A stretch of 64,000 nt of DNA from Pseudomonas fulva NBRC 16637 = DSM 17717 (lineage in GTDB: Bacteria; Pseudomonadota; Gammaproteobacteria; Pseudomonadales; Pseudomonadaceae), in the NCBI RefSeq assembly GCF_000730565.1, contig NZ_BBIQ01000022.1:23193-87192 (forward strand), read 5' to 3'. A program made the position numbers and the translations under genes. Below are positions 36,404 to 45,800 of the stretch, piece by piece. How positions within the stretch are numbered: the first letter of the stretch is position 1; each line of letters begins with the position of its first letter. Below the pieces are notes generated by a model. The model ran no database searches. It was not told the DNA's origin and was given only the letters and a program-made list of their open reading frames with translations.

Positions 36404-37885
36404 ATGCCAACCTCAAAGCATTCGACCCAAAACACCTCGGCCGCGCTTGCAAACCGCTTCGAGCAGGTAGCGTTCTATGTACCGCCTGTCGTCCCCGACC
36501 TGCTGCCCAATGAGCCAGATTCCCTGCTCAATCTGTTGCCGTTCAAAGCCGTGTTCTTGCCATTGCGGGTCGAGTTCGCCCAGTGGGGCAATTCGGACCC
36601 TACCGAAGAAGACCCGGAAACACTGACCCTGTACTGGAACGGCCGTGAAGTCCGCACCCTGATCTGGACGGCACCGGTACAGCCCGATGAACTGTTCATC
36701 GAGGTGCCGGTGGGGTTTCTGAGCGAAGGCCAGCACCGGCTGCACTACCAGGTCAAGCTGTTCAACGGCATGCGCAGCGACTCAGAAGCCCTTGAGATCA
36801 ACATCGACAAGACGCCCCCGTTGCTCGCCGATGACGATGAGCTGATTTTTCCGCCGGACGTGATAAGCAATGGCGTCACCGACCGCTACCTTAAAGAACA
36901 CGGCGAACTGACGGCGCAAGTACCGCCCTATTTAGGCGCCGATGTGGGCGATACCGTGAGCTGGTACTGGAGTGACAGCCCCGTCGGCAAGCAACTGGTC
37001 GACCGCCTCACCCTGACCAAGGCCGAAGTGGGCATGCCCTTGCACGTCAAGATACCGGCCGACTTCATCTTACAGCTCAGCGACGGCCTGCGTTTTGCCC
37101 GTTATGAGGTCCAGGACCGCGCAGGCACCGCCCTTCAACGCTCGTTGGCCGTGGCGTTGCACGCGGCGGTCACGCCACCGCCCCGGCAGCTACCCCCACC
37201 GTTCGTGCGCCAGGCCAGTGGCTCCGATTATTTCAGCGATTTGCTGCCAGCTGATGCCGTGGCAGGAGCGACGTTGACGATACCGGCCAGCGCCTCACTC
37301 GAACCGGATGATCAAGTGACCGTATTCTGGGGCGAGCCAGGCGCCCCGGGTGCTTATCAGACCGACACACCGATAAGCCCAGGCTCAAGGGAGTACACCG
37401 TACCTGCCAAGTACATTGCCATGAACCTGAACAGCCGCATTCCCCTGCACTATCAGGTCAAGGCGTACGATGGCCAGCTTCACGACTCAGCGCCGCACCA
37501 GGTCAGCATTGGCCGCCTGCACGGGCTACCCCTGATCCACAGCGACGCGATTCGGGACAACCAACTGAACCTGGCGAAACTGGGTGCCCAAGCGGCGTTT
37601 TCGCTACCTGGGTGGCAGTTCATGGACGCGGGGCAACTCATCACGGTATACATCGAAGGGGTCAAGCGCGGAGCGATCGACCAGAAAATCACGCTGCCGG
37701 TGGTCACCGACATGGCAGTGCCTGGTGCAGTAACGGAACTCGCGGTGGGGTCGGTTACCAAGAGCGCGCTGCAGGCGTTGGAAGTGGACTATCAGTTCTA
37801 CGTACGGGTCAAGGTCAGCTTTGACGATAAACGCACGTGGGTTGAGTTTCCGATGATCACGCCGACGTTGATCGATCAACCCTGA
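36404..37885 (+). CDS. Four-repeat Ig-like protein (493 aa)
   Basis: Unknown function; paralogue of the 667-residue protein (FNGMRSDSEALEINIDKTPP) and of the 606-residue protein (shared C-terminal repeat ending FYVRVKVSFDDKRTWVEFP). Four beta-sandwich repeats of about 110 residues can be laid out: LRVEFAQWGNSDPTEEDPE, LTAQVPPYLGADVGDTVSWYW, LTIPASASLEPDDQVTVFW and AFSLPGWQFMDAGQLITVYI. It has a short polar N-terminus and no signal peptide. It begins 35 bases after the autotransporter terminator, so it needs its own promoter, which I cannot see, or readthrough. Last gene of the island before the eroded gene and T6SS. Confidence 0.75.
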   Translation: MPTSKHSTQNTSAALANRFEQVAFYVPPVVPDLLPNEPDSLLNLLPFKAVFLPLRVEFAQWGNSDPTEEDPETLTLYWNGREVRTLIWTAPVQPDELFIEVPVGFLSEGQHRLHYQVKLFNGMRSDSEALEINIDKTPPLLADDDELIFPPDVISNGVTDRYLKEHGELTAQVPPYLGADVGDTVSWYWSDSPVGKQLVDRLTLTKAEVGMPLHVKIPADFILQLSDGLRFARYEVQDRAGTALQRSLAVALHAAVTPPPRQLPPPFVRQASGSDYFSDLLPADAVAGATLTIPASASLEPDDQVTVFWGEPGAPGAYQTDTPISPGSREYTVPAKYIAMNLNSRIPLHYQVKAYDGQLHDSAPHQVSIGRLHGLPLIHSDAIRDNQLNLAKLGAQAAFSLPGWQFMDAGQLITVYIEGVKRGAIDQKITLPVVTDMAVPGAVTELAVGSVTKSALQALEVDYQFYVRVKVSFDDKRTWVEFPMITPTLIDQP

Positions 37886-37936
37886 GCTGGCGGGTGGCAG
37901 GAGCGCTGGTATTCGCAGACGCATTATGCCTGTCAG

Positions 37937-38790
37937 TCACCTGATCGCTTCGGCCGCGCGGCGCCCCACCTGGAGTACCCTGTACTCAAAGAAGGGTTGC
38001 TTACCCTTTGCCACACGTTTCCAGTTCAACGCCACCGGCGCGGTCAGGGTGGCCGCCTGGACGTTGGAACAGTCCAGCACAACGCAAGCCTGAAGCAGCA
38101 TCGCAATCTCGCTACGGGCACCGTCGATGATCATGGCTGCAATTCGATTCTCAGAGTAGCCAAAGCCGGCACGGCCCCCGCTTGGGATCAGGTTGAACGG
38201 AAGCATCCGAAACGTCTTCAGCTGGCTCACCGACACGCCCGCACCGACAATGCCCTCAGACGCCACCCGTGTGACCGGGCAAGCCTCCCTTAGAACGTAA
38301 TCAGTGACCTCGTTTTATCACCCCAGCCGATAGGGATCACCAACAAGCCTCGCCCGGCCTCGTCCAGAAATACCTCAACCCCAGGGACACGCTGGGCAAG
38401 CTCAGCAGTCAGCGTCATGCACGATGCGATGCGTCATGTTGAACGTTCGCCGGTCAACGTATTGCTGGGTGAACCCTGAGGAAGATCCCACGCCGCTTCA
38501 AACGCGACCATGGGATAAGGCAAGCGCGCCATGTCCACATGGGCCTGGCGCAGCTCACTCATATCGATCAGCCCCGCGCAGGTCGGCAAGCTGAACTTGA
38601 TGCTCTCCGAGAGCAGTTCGAGAACCGTGTCGTATAAGGCACCCAGTTCCGGGTTTGTCAGTATCGTCCTCTGCTGGTCCGAGCTCAATTGTTCTATTGC
38701 GTGCGTGCCGTAGTTCAATGGCTGCACCAAGTGCTTTCCATCTCTTGTTCTGGACCACTCTTCACTGACCGACAAGCAACCGGACCGACA
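37937..38790 (-). pseudogene. Eroded gene of unknown function with several frameshifts
   Basis: Three minus-strand pieces in different frames follow one another without intact starts. First, up to about 38790: GKHLVQPLNYGTHAIEQL ... MARLPYPMVAFEAAWDLPQG, ending at 38434. Second, 38290-38418: MTLTAELAQRVPGVEVFLDE ... LLVIPIGWGD. Third, 38300 to 37937: VASEGIVGAGVSVSQLKTF ... FEYRVLQVGRRAAEAIR. Together they would make one protein of about 270 residues. I remember similar proteins in Pseudomonas accessory DNA but cannot name the family. It lies exactly between the Ig-repeat gene and the T6SS locus, so it probably marks the scar of an earlier insertion. Confidence 0.6.
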
Positions 38791-39044
38791 GCTCGGAAAG
38801 TGTGTTGACGCACGGTGCCGAACAGCACGCCGTGCAATCAACACACCCGAACATCCCACGCACCACACATAGGTTGCACATGGAAAAGCTACTGCCTGCG
38901 AACTAGAGCAGCAATCAACTTTTCGCAAACATCCGCTTACATTTCGCACCTCGACCAGAAGCCTCTCCATACTGCAAGGTCATTCTTTTGGAAACATACC
39001 CCGTGATGCGATCTGTTTTACAACTTCGATTCAGGCGGTAACTA

Positions 39045-39066
39045 TTCCTACAAGTTCGCCTATATA
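39045..39066 (+). promoter_or_regulatory. TTCCTACA motif and possible -10 box upstream of tssG
   Basis: TTCCTACA (39045-39052) lies 48 bases before the tssG start, followed by TATATA at 39061-39066, a plausible -10 box. Confidence 0.45.
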
Positions 39067-39099
39067 AGCCACCCTCTATCTACCAACTGGGGATTTGAC

Positions 39100-40113
39100 A
39101 TGGACGATGAATCAGAAGAATCCAGAGTCCGTAACAAAGCGGATCTCATAACGCAGGATGCCCACCGGTATTCGTACTTCCAGCTTCTGGAGCTGATGCA
39201 CCAGCTCTATGGGGATGACCTTGAGCAACGTCCGCTTTCCGATGAGGCACGGCGAAGGTTACGCCTGGAAGTCTCTCCAAGCTTGTCCTTTCCCGTCGCT
39301 GATGTGCTGAGCGCCAGCCGTCTGAAGGATGATCGCTACCGTATCCAAGCATCGTTCTTGGGGTTACATGGCACCGACTCGCCGCTACCGGGCTATTACC
39401 TCGACCAACTGGCCTATGAGCACGCGCAAGACGTCGGCATTCGCCCGGCGTACTTCAATTTTTTCAACCACCGCTTGCATACCCTGCTGCATCAGGGCTG
39501 GCGTAAGTACCGCTACTACCGGCGCTTCCAACCCGGTGCCACAGATGGGTTCTCGCGCTATATCTTCGCCTTGATCGGCCTGGAGGACGCAGAGTTGCGC
39601 GGCGCGACACCGCTACCGTGGAGCCGGCTGCTCAGTTTCGTGGGGATGATCGCCAGTCGCAGCCGGTCCCCCGGCATGGTGGCCGGCATGATTGCGCACT
39701 GCTTCGACCTCAAGCAGGTCTCCATTCGTGAATTCGAAAAGCGCACGGTGCTGATTCCTCAGTCCCAACGCAACCGGCTTGGCACCGACAACTGTGCCCT
39801 TGGCGAAAACTTCCTCGTGGGCGGCAGTACAGAATCACGCAGCAGCAAGTTCACCATCGTGATCGCGGATCTGGATCAAAAGCAGTTTCGCGACCTCCTC
39901 CCCAGCGGCGACAACTACTACCGGCTGATCAAGCTGGTGGACTTTCTGCTGCGGGATGTGGGCGCCTATGACCTTGAGCTGCGCATGCGCGCCGAGGAGG
40001 CGCCGCCTTTCAGCCTACGGGCCGCACACGGCACTCACCTGGGCTGGACCAGCTTCATCGCTGACCGCAACGACTCCACCCCGCCACCCGTTCGCATCAT
40101 GGTACGTGCATGA
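39100..40113 (+). CDS. tssG: T6SS baseplate protein TssG (337 aa)
   Basis: Wedge component of the T6SS baseplate, working with TssF, TssE and TssK in the cytoplasm under the membrane complex. Family features: N-terminal helices with YSYFQLLELMHQLYGDD, the conserved block RIQASFLGLHGTDSPLPGYY, the FFNHRLHTLLHQGWRKYRYY segment, and the C-terminal LPSGDNYYRLIKLVDFLLRD then LGWTSFI. Length is normal. First gene of a four-gene operon; its TGA overlaps the next ATG by four bases. Unusually, the neighbouring tssF is 6.7 kb away; in most loci tssF is directly upstream of tssG. Confidence 0.92.
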   Translation: MDDESEESRVRNKADLITQDAHRYSYFQLLELMHQLYGDDLEQRPLSDEARRRLRLEVSPSLSFPVADVLSASRLKDDRYRIQASFLGLHGTDSPLPGYYLDQLAYEHAQDVGIRPAYFNFFNHRLHTLLHQGWRKYRYYRRFQPGATDGFSRYIFALIGLEDAELRGATPLPWSRLLSFVGMIASRSRSPGMVAGMIAHCFDLKQVSIREFEKRTVLIPQSQRNRLGTDNCALGENFLVGGSTESRSSKFTIVIADLDQKQFRDLLPSGDNYYRLIKLVDFLLRDVGAYDLELRMRAEEAPPFSLRAAHGTHLGWTSFIADRNDSTPPPVRIMVRA

Positions 40114-40694
40114 GTACAAATGTTCTCTCGCCCAGCATCACGCTGGTCATACTGAATCCGGAAAAACTGCACCACGGCACAGAACCACAGCACCGTTTCG
40201 ACAGTGCCGGAGGCACCCTTGGCCGCCAAGGCGCCTGGCAGCTGCATGACCGGGAATCGCGCATCCTGCCTGCCCATTGTGAGATCCGCTGGCACGAAGG
40301 CCACTTCTGCCTGATCGACCACAGCGGCAGCAGCTTCATGAACGGCAATGACACTGCGTTGATATCCGGCACCCCGATCCGGCTCAGGCATAACGACAGA
40401 CTTCAGATCGGCGACTACCAAATAGCGATCCACCTACTTGGCCACGACGAAACGAAAAGAATGCCGCAGTTGCACACCGCCTATGACAAAGATCCTCTGT
40501 CGGCGCAACGAATGATGCATCAACACTGCCCTCTTCAAGTCTTGGGAGTAACCACCAACGGGCTGTTCAATTCAGTCCATACCCGAGAGCCAAAGCCGCT
40601 GGATGAGCTTGACCCCCTGGCCTACCTGGACAGGGCCGCTCAAGCTCGAATCGACCCGGAGATTGCACGCATCTTCGGCAAGGAGGCGCAATGA
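40110..40694 (+). CDS. T6SS-associated FHA-domain protein (194 aa)
   Basis: Phosphothreonine-binding regulatory protein of the TagH/Fha type. The FHA domain occupies residues 10-110: GGTLGRQGAWQLHD (conserved GR), then RILPAHCEIRWHEGHFCLID (S/H position) and HSGSSFMNGN (conserved N), ending LQIGDYQIAIHL. The remaining 80 residues are low in known features. Many T6SS Fha proteins are longer, with a C-terminal TagH domain; this is a short version. Overlaps tssG and tssJ by four bases on either side, so all are translationally coupled. Confidence 0.88.
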   Translation: MSTNVLSPSITLVILNPEKLHHGTEPQHRFDSAGGTLGRQGAWQLHDRESRILPAHCEIRWHEGHFCLIDHSGSSFMNGNDTALISGTPIRLRHNDRLQIGDYQIAIHLLGHDETKRMPQLHTAYDKDPLSAQRMMHQHCPLQVLGVTTNGLFNSVHTREPKPLDELDPLAYLDRAAQARIDPEIARIFGKEAQ

Positions 40695-41458
40695 ACAAGC
40701 CCTTTGCACTGCTGTTGATCTGCCTGACGCTCGGTGGCTGCAGCACAATGAAACGCGTATACCAAGTTTTGAAAGATCCAACACTTCCGGTCGGCGGGCC
40801 CAGCAATGACATCAGCCGAGTAGCGCTCAGTCTCTACGCAGCCGACGCGCACGTTGCCGCAGGGCCGGAACAGGCGAATCTTGAGTCCCCGTCAATACCA
40901 CCTCCTTCAGGGCACTTGTCAGCCAACCTCAGCGCGGCCGATGCCACTGCGTTGTCTGACAAAGTCAACGCGCTGGCGCAACAGCTGCACCAGAACTACC
41001 CAGGCTCCGCGGACGATGACAAGACCCGAGCGCCTGCCGACCTGGCCAGTTATGCCTCCGCTCGATCCGAGCCCCCACCCGCCCCCGATCAAGCACCACA
41101 ACGCCAAGGGTCTTCGTCCATCGCTTTCAAGATCCTGCAACTGCGCGACGACTCGCTGTTGCTCGATGCCACCTATGAGCAGGTAGAAGAGAACTTGGAC
41201 GAGGCGCTGGGCACCACATTGATCAGCGTCGACGACTTCCGCCTGGTGCCAGGCCATTTCAAGTTCATCGAGCCCGAAGAGATCAATGAACGGACTCGCT
41301 ACATCGCGGTGATTGCGCGCCTCAGTGACAGCCCTGACGGCAAATGGAAGGACACCCTGCGTATTCAGCCTCGCGGTTACGACCATACCGTCCATGTCCA
41401 CTTCGAAAACAATGGCGTTGAACTTCGGCACGACCGTGAGTACCGCCGCGATCAATAA
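40691..41458 (+). CDS. tssJ: T6SS outer-membrane lipoprotein TssJ with a long insertion (255 aa)
   Basis: Lipoprotein that contacts the periplasmic end of TssM. Signal with lipobox LTLGGC (cysteine 17), then STMKRVYQVLKDPTLPVG and DISRVALSLYAADAHV, the normal first strands of TssJ. Residues about 60-140 form a Pro/Ala/Ser-rich insertion (SPSIPPPSGHLSANLSAADA and on to PPPAPDQAPQRQG) that typical 150-180 residue TssJ proteins lack. The C-terminal part has ALGTTLISVDDFRLVPGHFK and TRYIAVIARLSD, normal for the family. In the operon tssG-fha-tssJ-tssK. Confidence 0.85.
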   Translation: MNKPFALLLICLTLGGCSTMKRVYQVLKDPTLPVGGPSNDISRVALSLYAADAHVAAGPEQANLESPSIPPPSGHLSANLSAADATALSDKVNALAQQLHQNYPGSADDDKTRAPADLASYASARSEPPPAPDQAPQRQGSSSIAFKILQLRDDSLLLDATYEQVEENLDEALGTTLISVDDFRLVPGHFKFIEPEEINERTRYIAVIARLSDSPDGKWKDTLRIQPRGYDHTVHVHFENNGVELRHDREYRRDQ

Positions 41459-41482
41459 CATCATCTGTTGAAGGAAGCACTT

Positions 41483-42823
41483 ATGAGTTCACGCAATTCC
41501 GTACTCTGGAAAGAGGGTTTGTTCGTCAAACCCCAACACTTCCAACAAATGGCCCATGCGGCGGAATCGACACTTCACCAACGCGTTTCCAGCCTGAACG
41601 ATGCGTTTTACGGTTTCAGCGAGTTGGAGCTGAATGCCGAATACTTGAGCTTCGGCAAGATCGCAATCATCCGGGCGCGTGGCGTGATGCCGGACGGCAC
41701 GGTGTTCGATATCCCTGGCGACATGCCACCACCGGCGCCCTTGGAAATCCCCCAAGGTGTCTCGAACAAAGCCGTCTACCTCGCGCTGCCTTTGCATGCG
41801 CCTGGGGCTCCTGAAGTCCGCTGGCCCGACAGCGAGGGGGTAGATGGTCGCTTTATCGCCAAGGGCGTTCCAATCATGGACAACCATGGCGGGAGTGGCG
41901 ATTCGATGATTCTTGATGTCGCCATTCCAAATTTGCAGATCAAGCTGCAGGACGACGACAACAGGGACTACAGCTGCCTGGCCCTGACCAAAGTCATGGA
42001 TAAACGCCCGGACGGCAGCTTGCTACTGGACCCTCGCTTCTATCCGACCTGCATCTCGATCAAGGCTGCCCCCGCGCTGCTGGGCTTTCTGGAAGAGGCC
42101 TCACAGCTGATACGCGAACGGGCGCGCAATCTCGCGGCTCGTATATGCTCGCCTGGCCAGTCGGGGATAGCCGACGTGACCGATTTCTCACTACTACAAG
42201 TGCTGAACCGTCTGCACCCCTACTTCCATCATCTGGCACGCCGCCGCAATGTGCACCCGGAGCAACTGCATATCGCCCTGGGCCAGGCATGTGGTGAGCT
42301 GGTGACCTTCACCGATGACGGGCGATTGCCCCTGGACTACCCGGCCTATCAACATGACGGCCTGGCCGAGTCTTTCCATATGCTGGAAGAAACCCTGCGT
42401 CGGTCACTGAGCACCATTCTGCAGCCCAGGGCCGTTTCGCTGCCTATTCAAGAGCAGCAGTACGGTGTGCTCACGGCGACCCTGCATGAGCGCCGATTGC
42501 TTGAAGATGCCACCTTCATTCTGGCCGTGCGGGCCGACCTGCCGGGCGAAGAACTGCGCAGGAAGTTCCAACAGCAGGGCAAGGTCACCTCCATAGAGCA
42601 ACTGCACCAGTTCGTACACCTGCAGATGCCCGGCGTAGCCCTCATTCCCCAACTCGTTACCCCACGGCATCTCCCCCATCACACCGGCTTCGTCTACTTC
42701 GAACTGGATCGCCAGCACGAAAGCTGGAAACAGCAGCTCAAGAACGCCAGCGGCTTCGGCTTCCATATCGCCGGTGAATTCCCCAACCTGGAGATGCAGT
42801 TCTGGGCCATCAGGCCTGACTGA
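41483..42823 (+). CDS. tssK: T6SS baseplate protein TssK (446 aa)
   Basis: Links the baseplate to the membrane complex (TssM/TssL). I take the ATG at 41483 (aaggaag ending five bases before it) rather than the upstream TTG. It starts MSSRNSVLWKEGLFVKPQHF, the diagnostic TssK opening (VxWxEGxFxxPQHFQQ), and continues with the shell domain and head domain, ending HIAGEFPNLEMQFWAIRP. Length is normal. Last gene of the operon, facing tssM across a bidirectional terminator. Confidence 0.94.
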   Translation: MSSRNSVLWKEGLFVKPQHFQQMAHAAESTLHQRVSSLNDAFYGFSELELNAEYLSFGKIAIIRARGVMPDGTVFDIPGDMPPPAPLEIPQGVSNKAVYLALPLHAPGAPEVRWPDSEGVDGRFIAKGVPIMDNHGGSGDSMILDVAIPNLQIKLQDDDNRDYSCLALTKVMDKRPDGSLLLDPRFYPTCISIKAAPALLGFLEEASQLIRERARNLAARICSPGQSGIADVTDFSLLQVLNRLHPYFHHLARRRNVHPEQLHIALGQACGELVTFTDDGRLPLDYPAYQHDGLAESFHMLEETLRRSLSTILQPRAVSLPIQEQQYGVLTATLHERRLLEDATFILAVRADLPGEELRRKFQQQGKVTSIEQLHQFVHLQMPGVALIPQLVTPRHLPHHTGFVYFELDRQHESWKQQLKNASGFGFHIAGEFPNLEMQFWAIRPD

Positions 42824-42841
42824 CCCACTCTCAGGCCGATA

Positions 42842-42880
42842 AAAAAATCCCGATCCAGATGGCGGGTGTCGGGATTTTTT
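42842..42880. terminator. Bidirectional terminator between tssK and tssM
   Basis: aaaaaatcccga (42842-42853) and tcgggatttttt (42869-42880) form a perfect 12-bp stem with A-run and T-run arms, around a 15-base loop. It serves both converging genes. Confidence 0.9.
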
Positions 42881-42895
42881 GCGCCGACTGCCCGC

Positions 42896-45800
42896 CTATC
42901 GTTCAGCCACCTCATCGCGTGTGCGCTCACGCAAAAGCTGCTGCGGCAGTGCGAAGCCAGCGAACAGCGTCCGTGTGAAAGGGTTGTTGGCGCCGGTTGC
43001 GTGAAACTTGTAGCGCGCCATATCGCCGGCAATCTTGAAACTCAGGTCAACGCTGGTGGGGGTACGGGCATTCAACCCACCACGGCTAAGCAATCGATAA
43101 AATGACCAAGGCCCCTGATAGCTCAGGCTGACAGTGGTTCCGGCCGCCTGCACCAAGGTGATACGGCTATGGCTGCTCTCCCCCGCAGACCCTGGCCAGG
43201 TCATTCCAATCGGTTCCTTGCCCCGCTGGGCAAACGCATGCAATTGCCCATCCAGGCCGAAGACACTGCCGCGCAACCCGTTACTGAGAGCGACCGGTTC
43301 CAGCCCAAAGCTCACATTCAACTCGCCGCGGTTATCGAAGAACGCATTGCGAATGGCCTCGGCCTGCTTGAGCTGAACCATGACCTCGGGGCGTATCAGG
43401 TAACCCTCATCGGCATTGGAGTACAGGGCATTGAGATTGTCCTTGAGGAACACCGTGAGGTACGCGTCTTCAAATCGCTTGAGCTGCCCTTGGGGCCCAA
43501 AGAAGGCTTCAAAGTCCTTGAGCGACAGGTCCGGTCCGGTCCGGTCGATGGGATAGCGCGAGGCAAGCCGTTCCTCATAGAGACTGTACACCTCCGAGTT
43601 CCAGCGCTGCTCCAACTCGCGCAGCGCCGTGACCATCAGCACCCGAGAGGTCTGGTCCGCCAACTGGCGCACATGCCGGTTCAGCGGCTCTGGCAACCCG
43701 GTGGCGACCCGTTGCAAGTTGCGAATAGGGTCGGGCTCCTTCTCCGAAAAGCGACTCAGTGCCAGCGCCAGGGCCGCTTTGCCCTGATTGGGGTTGTCCT
43801 GCACCGCTTTCACATAGTCATAGACAGCGGCGATGGCCTGTTGCGTCTCATCGTAGAACGACGGCTTGTCACCCTGCACATCGAGCATCCCGGAAAGGCC
43901 CGCGAAGGATCGGTAGACTCCCATCGCCTGCAACCGGCCCTGCTGATCGGACGCAGAGTCCTTGCCACCCTCGGCAGCCAGCGGGTAGATCAAGGTATTG
44001 CCACGCACCGTCTCCAGGAGCCGGCGCATCGGTGCAGCCGGCCCAGTCACCTGTTCCAGCACGCTCAACCCGTGCGCAAGGTCGGTGAACGGGGTGACCG
44101 AGAACTGGTTCAGCACCCGTCGCCAGCTGTCGATGTAATCGGCACTGTACAAGGCGCGCAAGCGCTCTGTCAGGGCCTGGCGGTCCACCTCGGAATAGTC
44201 GAGCGTGCGCCGCTCCCCCAACACCCACTGATCGATCAAGGCGAGGTCGGCCACGTTCTGGCTGTACTGCTCGAAGTAGTCCCGAAAGCCGCTCGCGGTC
44301 AGCAGAGGCGGCAGGGACAGGTTGCCATCGACGGCCGCCTGATGGTTCCGCTCAGCCAGCGGAACGTAGACGATATCGAAGGCTGGGCCAATCTCGTTGC
44401 GCAGGTCCAGCTCCCCGTGCAATTTCTCTTGAGCTTGTTGCTTCAAGCTGATGTACACACGCTGGGCCAACGGTAACTTGCGCAAATGCTGCTGCGCTTG
44501 CGCCACTACCTTCTGGTACTGCGGCAGCTCAACATCGGCGTAGGCCAGTGCGTACTTGAGGTGGCGCATCAGGGCGGCCTGCAGTTGGCCTTGACCCGGA
44601 TAGGCCTTCTGCCATTCTCGGGCCATCCATTGCTCCACCAGTTCGGGCCGGCGATTGGCGCGGTCTTCAATCATGCGGTACACGCGCAGTGCTGCTAGCT
44701 GATCCTCGCTGCCTGGCGTAGCGTGCTGGACGCTCGCCGCCACACCGCCCGCGATCGCCGGCAGAAAGCGCGTCGCCAGGGCATGCAGGTAGGCCTGGTC
44801 CACCTGCGGGCTGATGGCCTTGCCCTGGTACAGCCCCATGTCGGTGAACACAGTCCACCCTGATCGGTAATCGCCATACAGGCTCACCGCATCGCGGATC
44901 TCGTCCAACGGGGCCAACAAGCTGCGCCCGGTCAGGTCCTCTTCGGTATCCGCGCCGGTACTACTGAACGCTTGGCTCTTTTCCAGAACATGCTCGGCCT
45001 TGTCGCGGTTGACGCTATAGAAGTACAGCCAGCCGCCGATCATTGCCACCCCACAGATGCCAGCGGCCACCGTGGCGCCTCGCAACAGGCGGGCCTTGTG
45101 CTGGGCGACCTTCTGGTTGTCACCTGCCAAGCCCGCTTCGGGGTAGACCACCCGTTGCAGTAACTGCTGGGCGAAATACACCACCGACGTGCCTTGTGGC
45201 TTGGTGGACAGTGCCGGCGGCGTGAACGCAAACGCCCGAGCTGAAGCGTCCGCAAGCAGGTTGTGGACCTCCCCGCGCTGGTACACCGAAGAGAAGTACA
45301 CACCCCGCACCAGGGGCGGCGTGGTGTAACGGTCGCTGCCCAGTACGTCACCGAGAAAGTCCAGCAGCATCGAATGAGCGCCGCTCAGCTCCCGCAGTAG
45401 GGAGTAAGCGCTCTTGCGCACCGCTGCCGGCATCCGCTCGGTCGCGGCGAGCAGCTGGCTACCGAGCTGTTCGATAAACCGCTCATAAGCCGCGCCCATT
45501 TCCTCCAGCCAGGCATCAACGTCCTTGACCGAATCCAGCGTGAAGGTAAAACCTTGTACCTCTTCCCGCTCGCGGGCCGGCAGCTTGGCGAACAGTTCCT
45601 CGAAACCGGCCAGCAGGTCGAGCTTGCTCATGACCACATACAACGGCAAGCGCGTGCCCAGTTCGGCGCCCAGCTCCGTCAGGCGCGCACGCAGCACGAA
45701 TGCAAGGTCACGACGCTCCTTTTCAGAGCGGCCGAACAGGTTGACCATATCCACCAGCAAGACCACGCCGTTGAGCGGGCGCCGGCTGCGGTTCTGGGCA

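Noticed and set aside
38290..38418. Small 42-residue open frame MTLTAELAQRVPGVEVF...
   Set aside because: Reads as the middle fragment of the eroded gene rather than an independent peptide.
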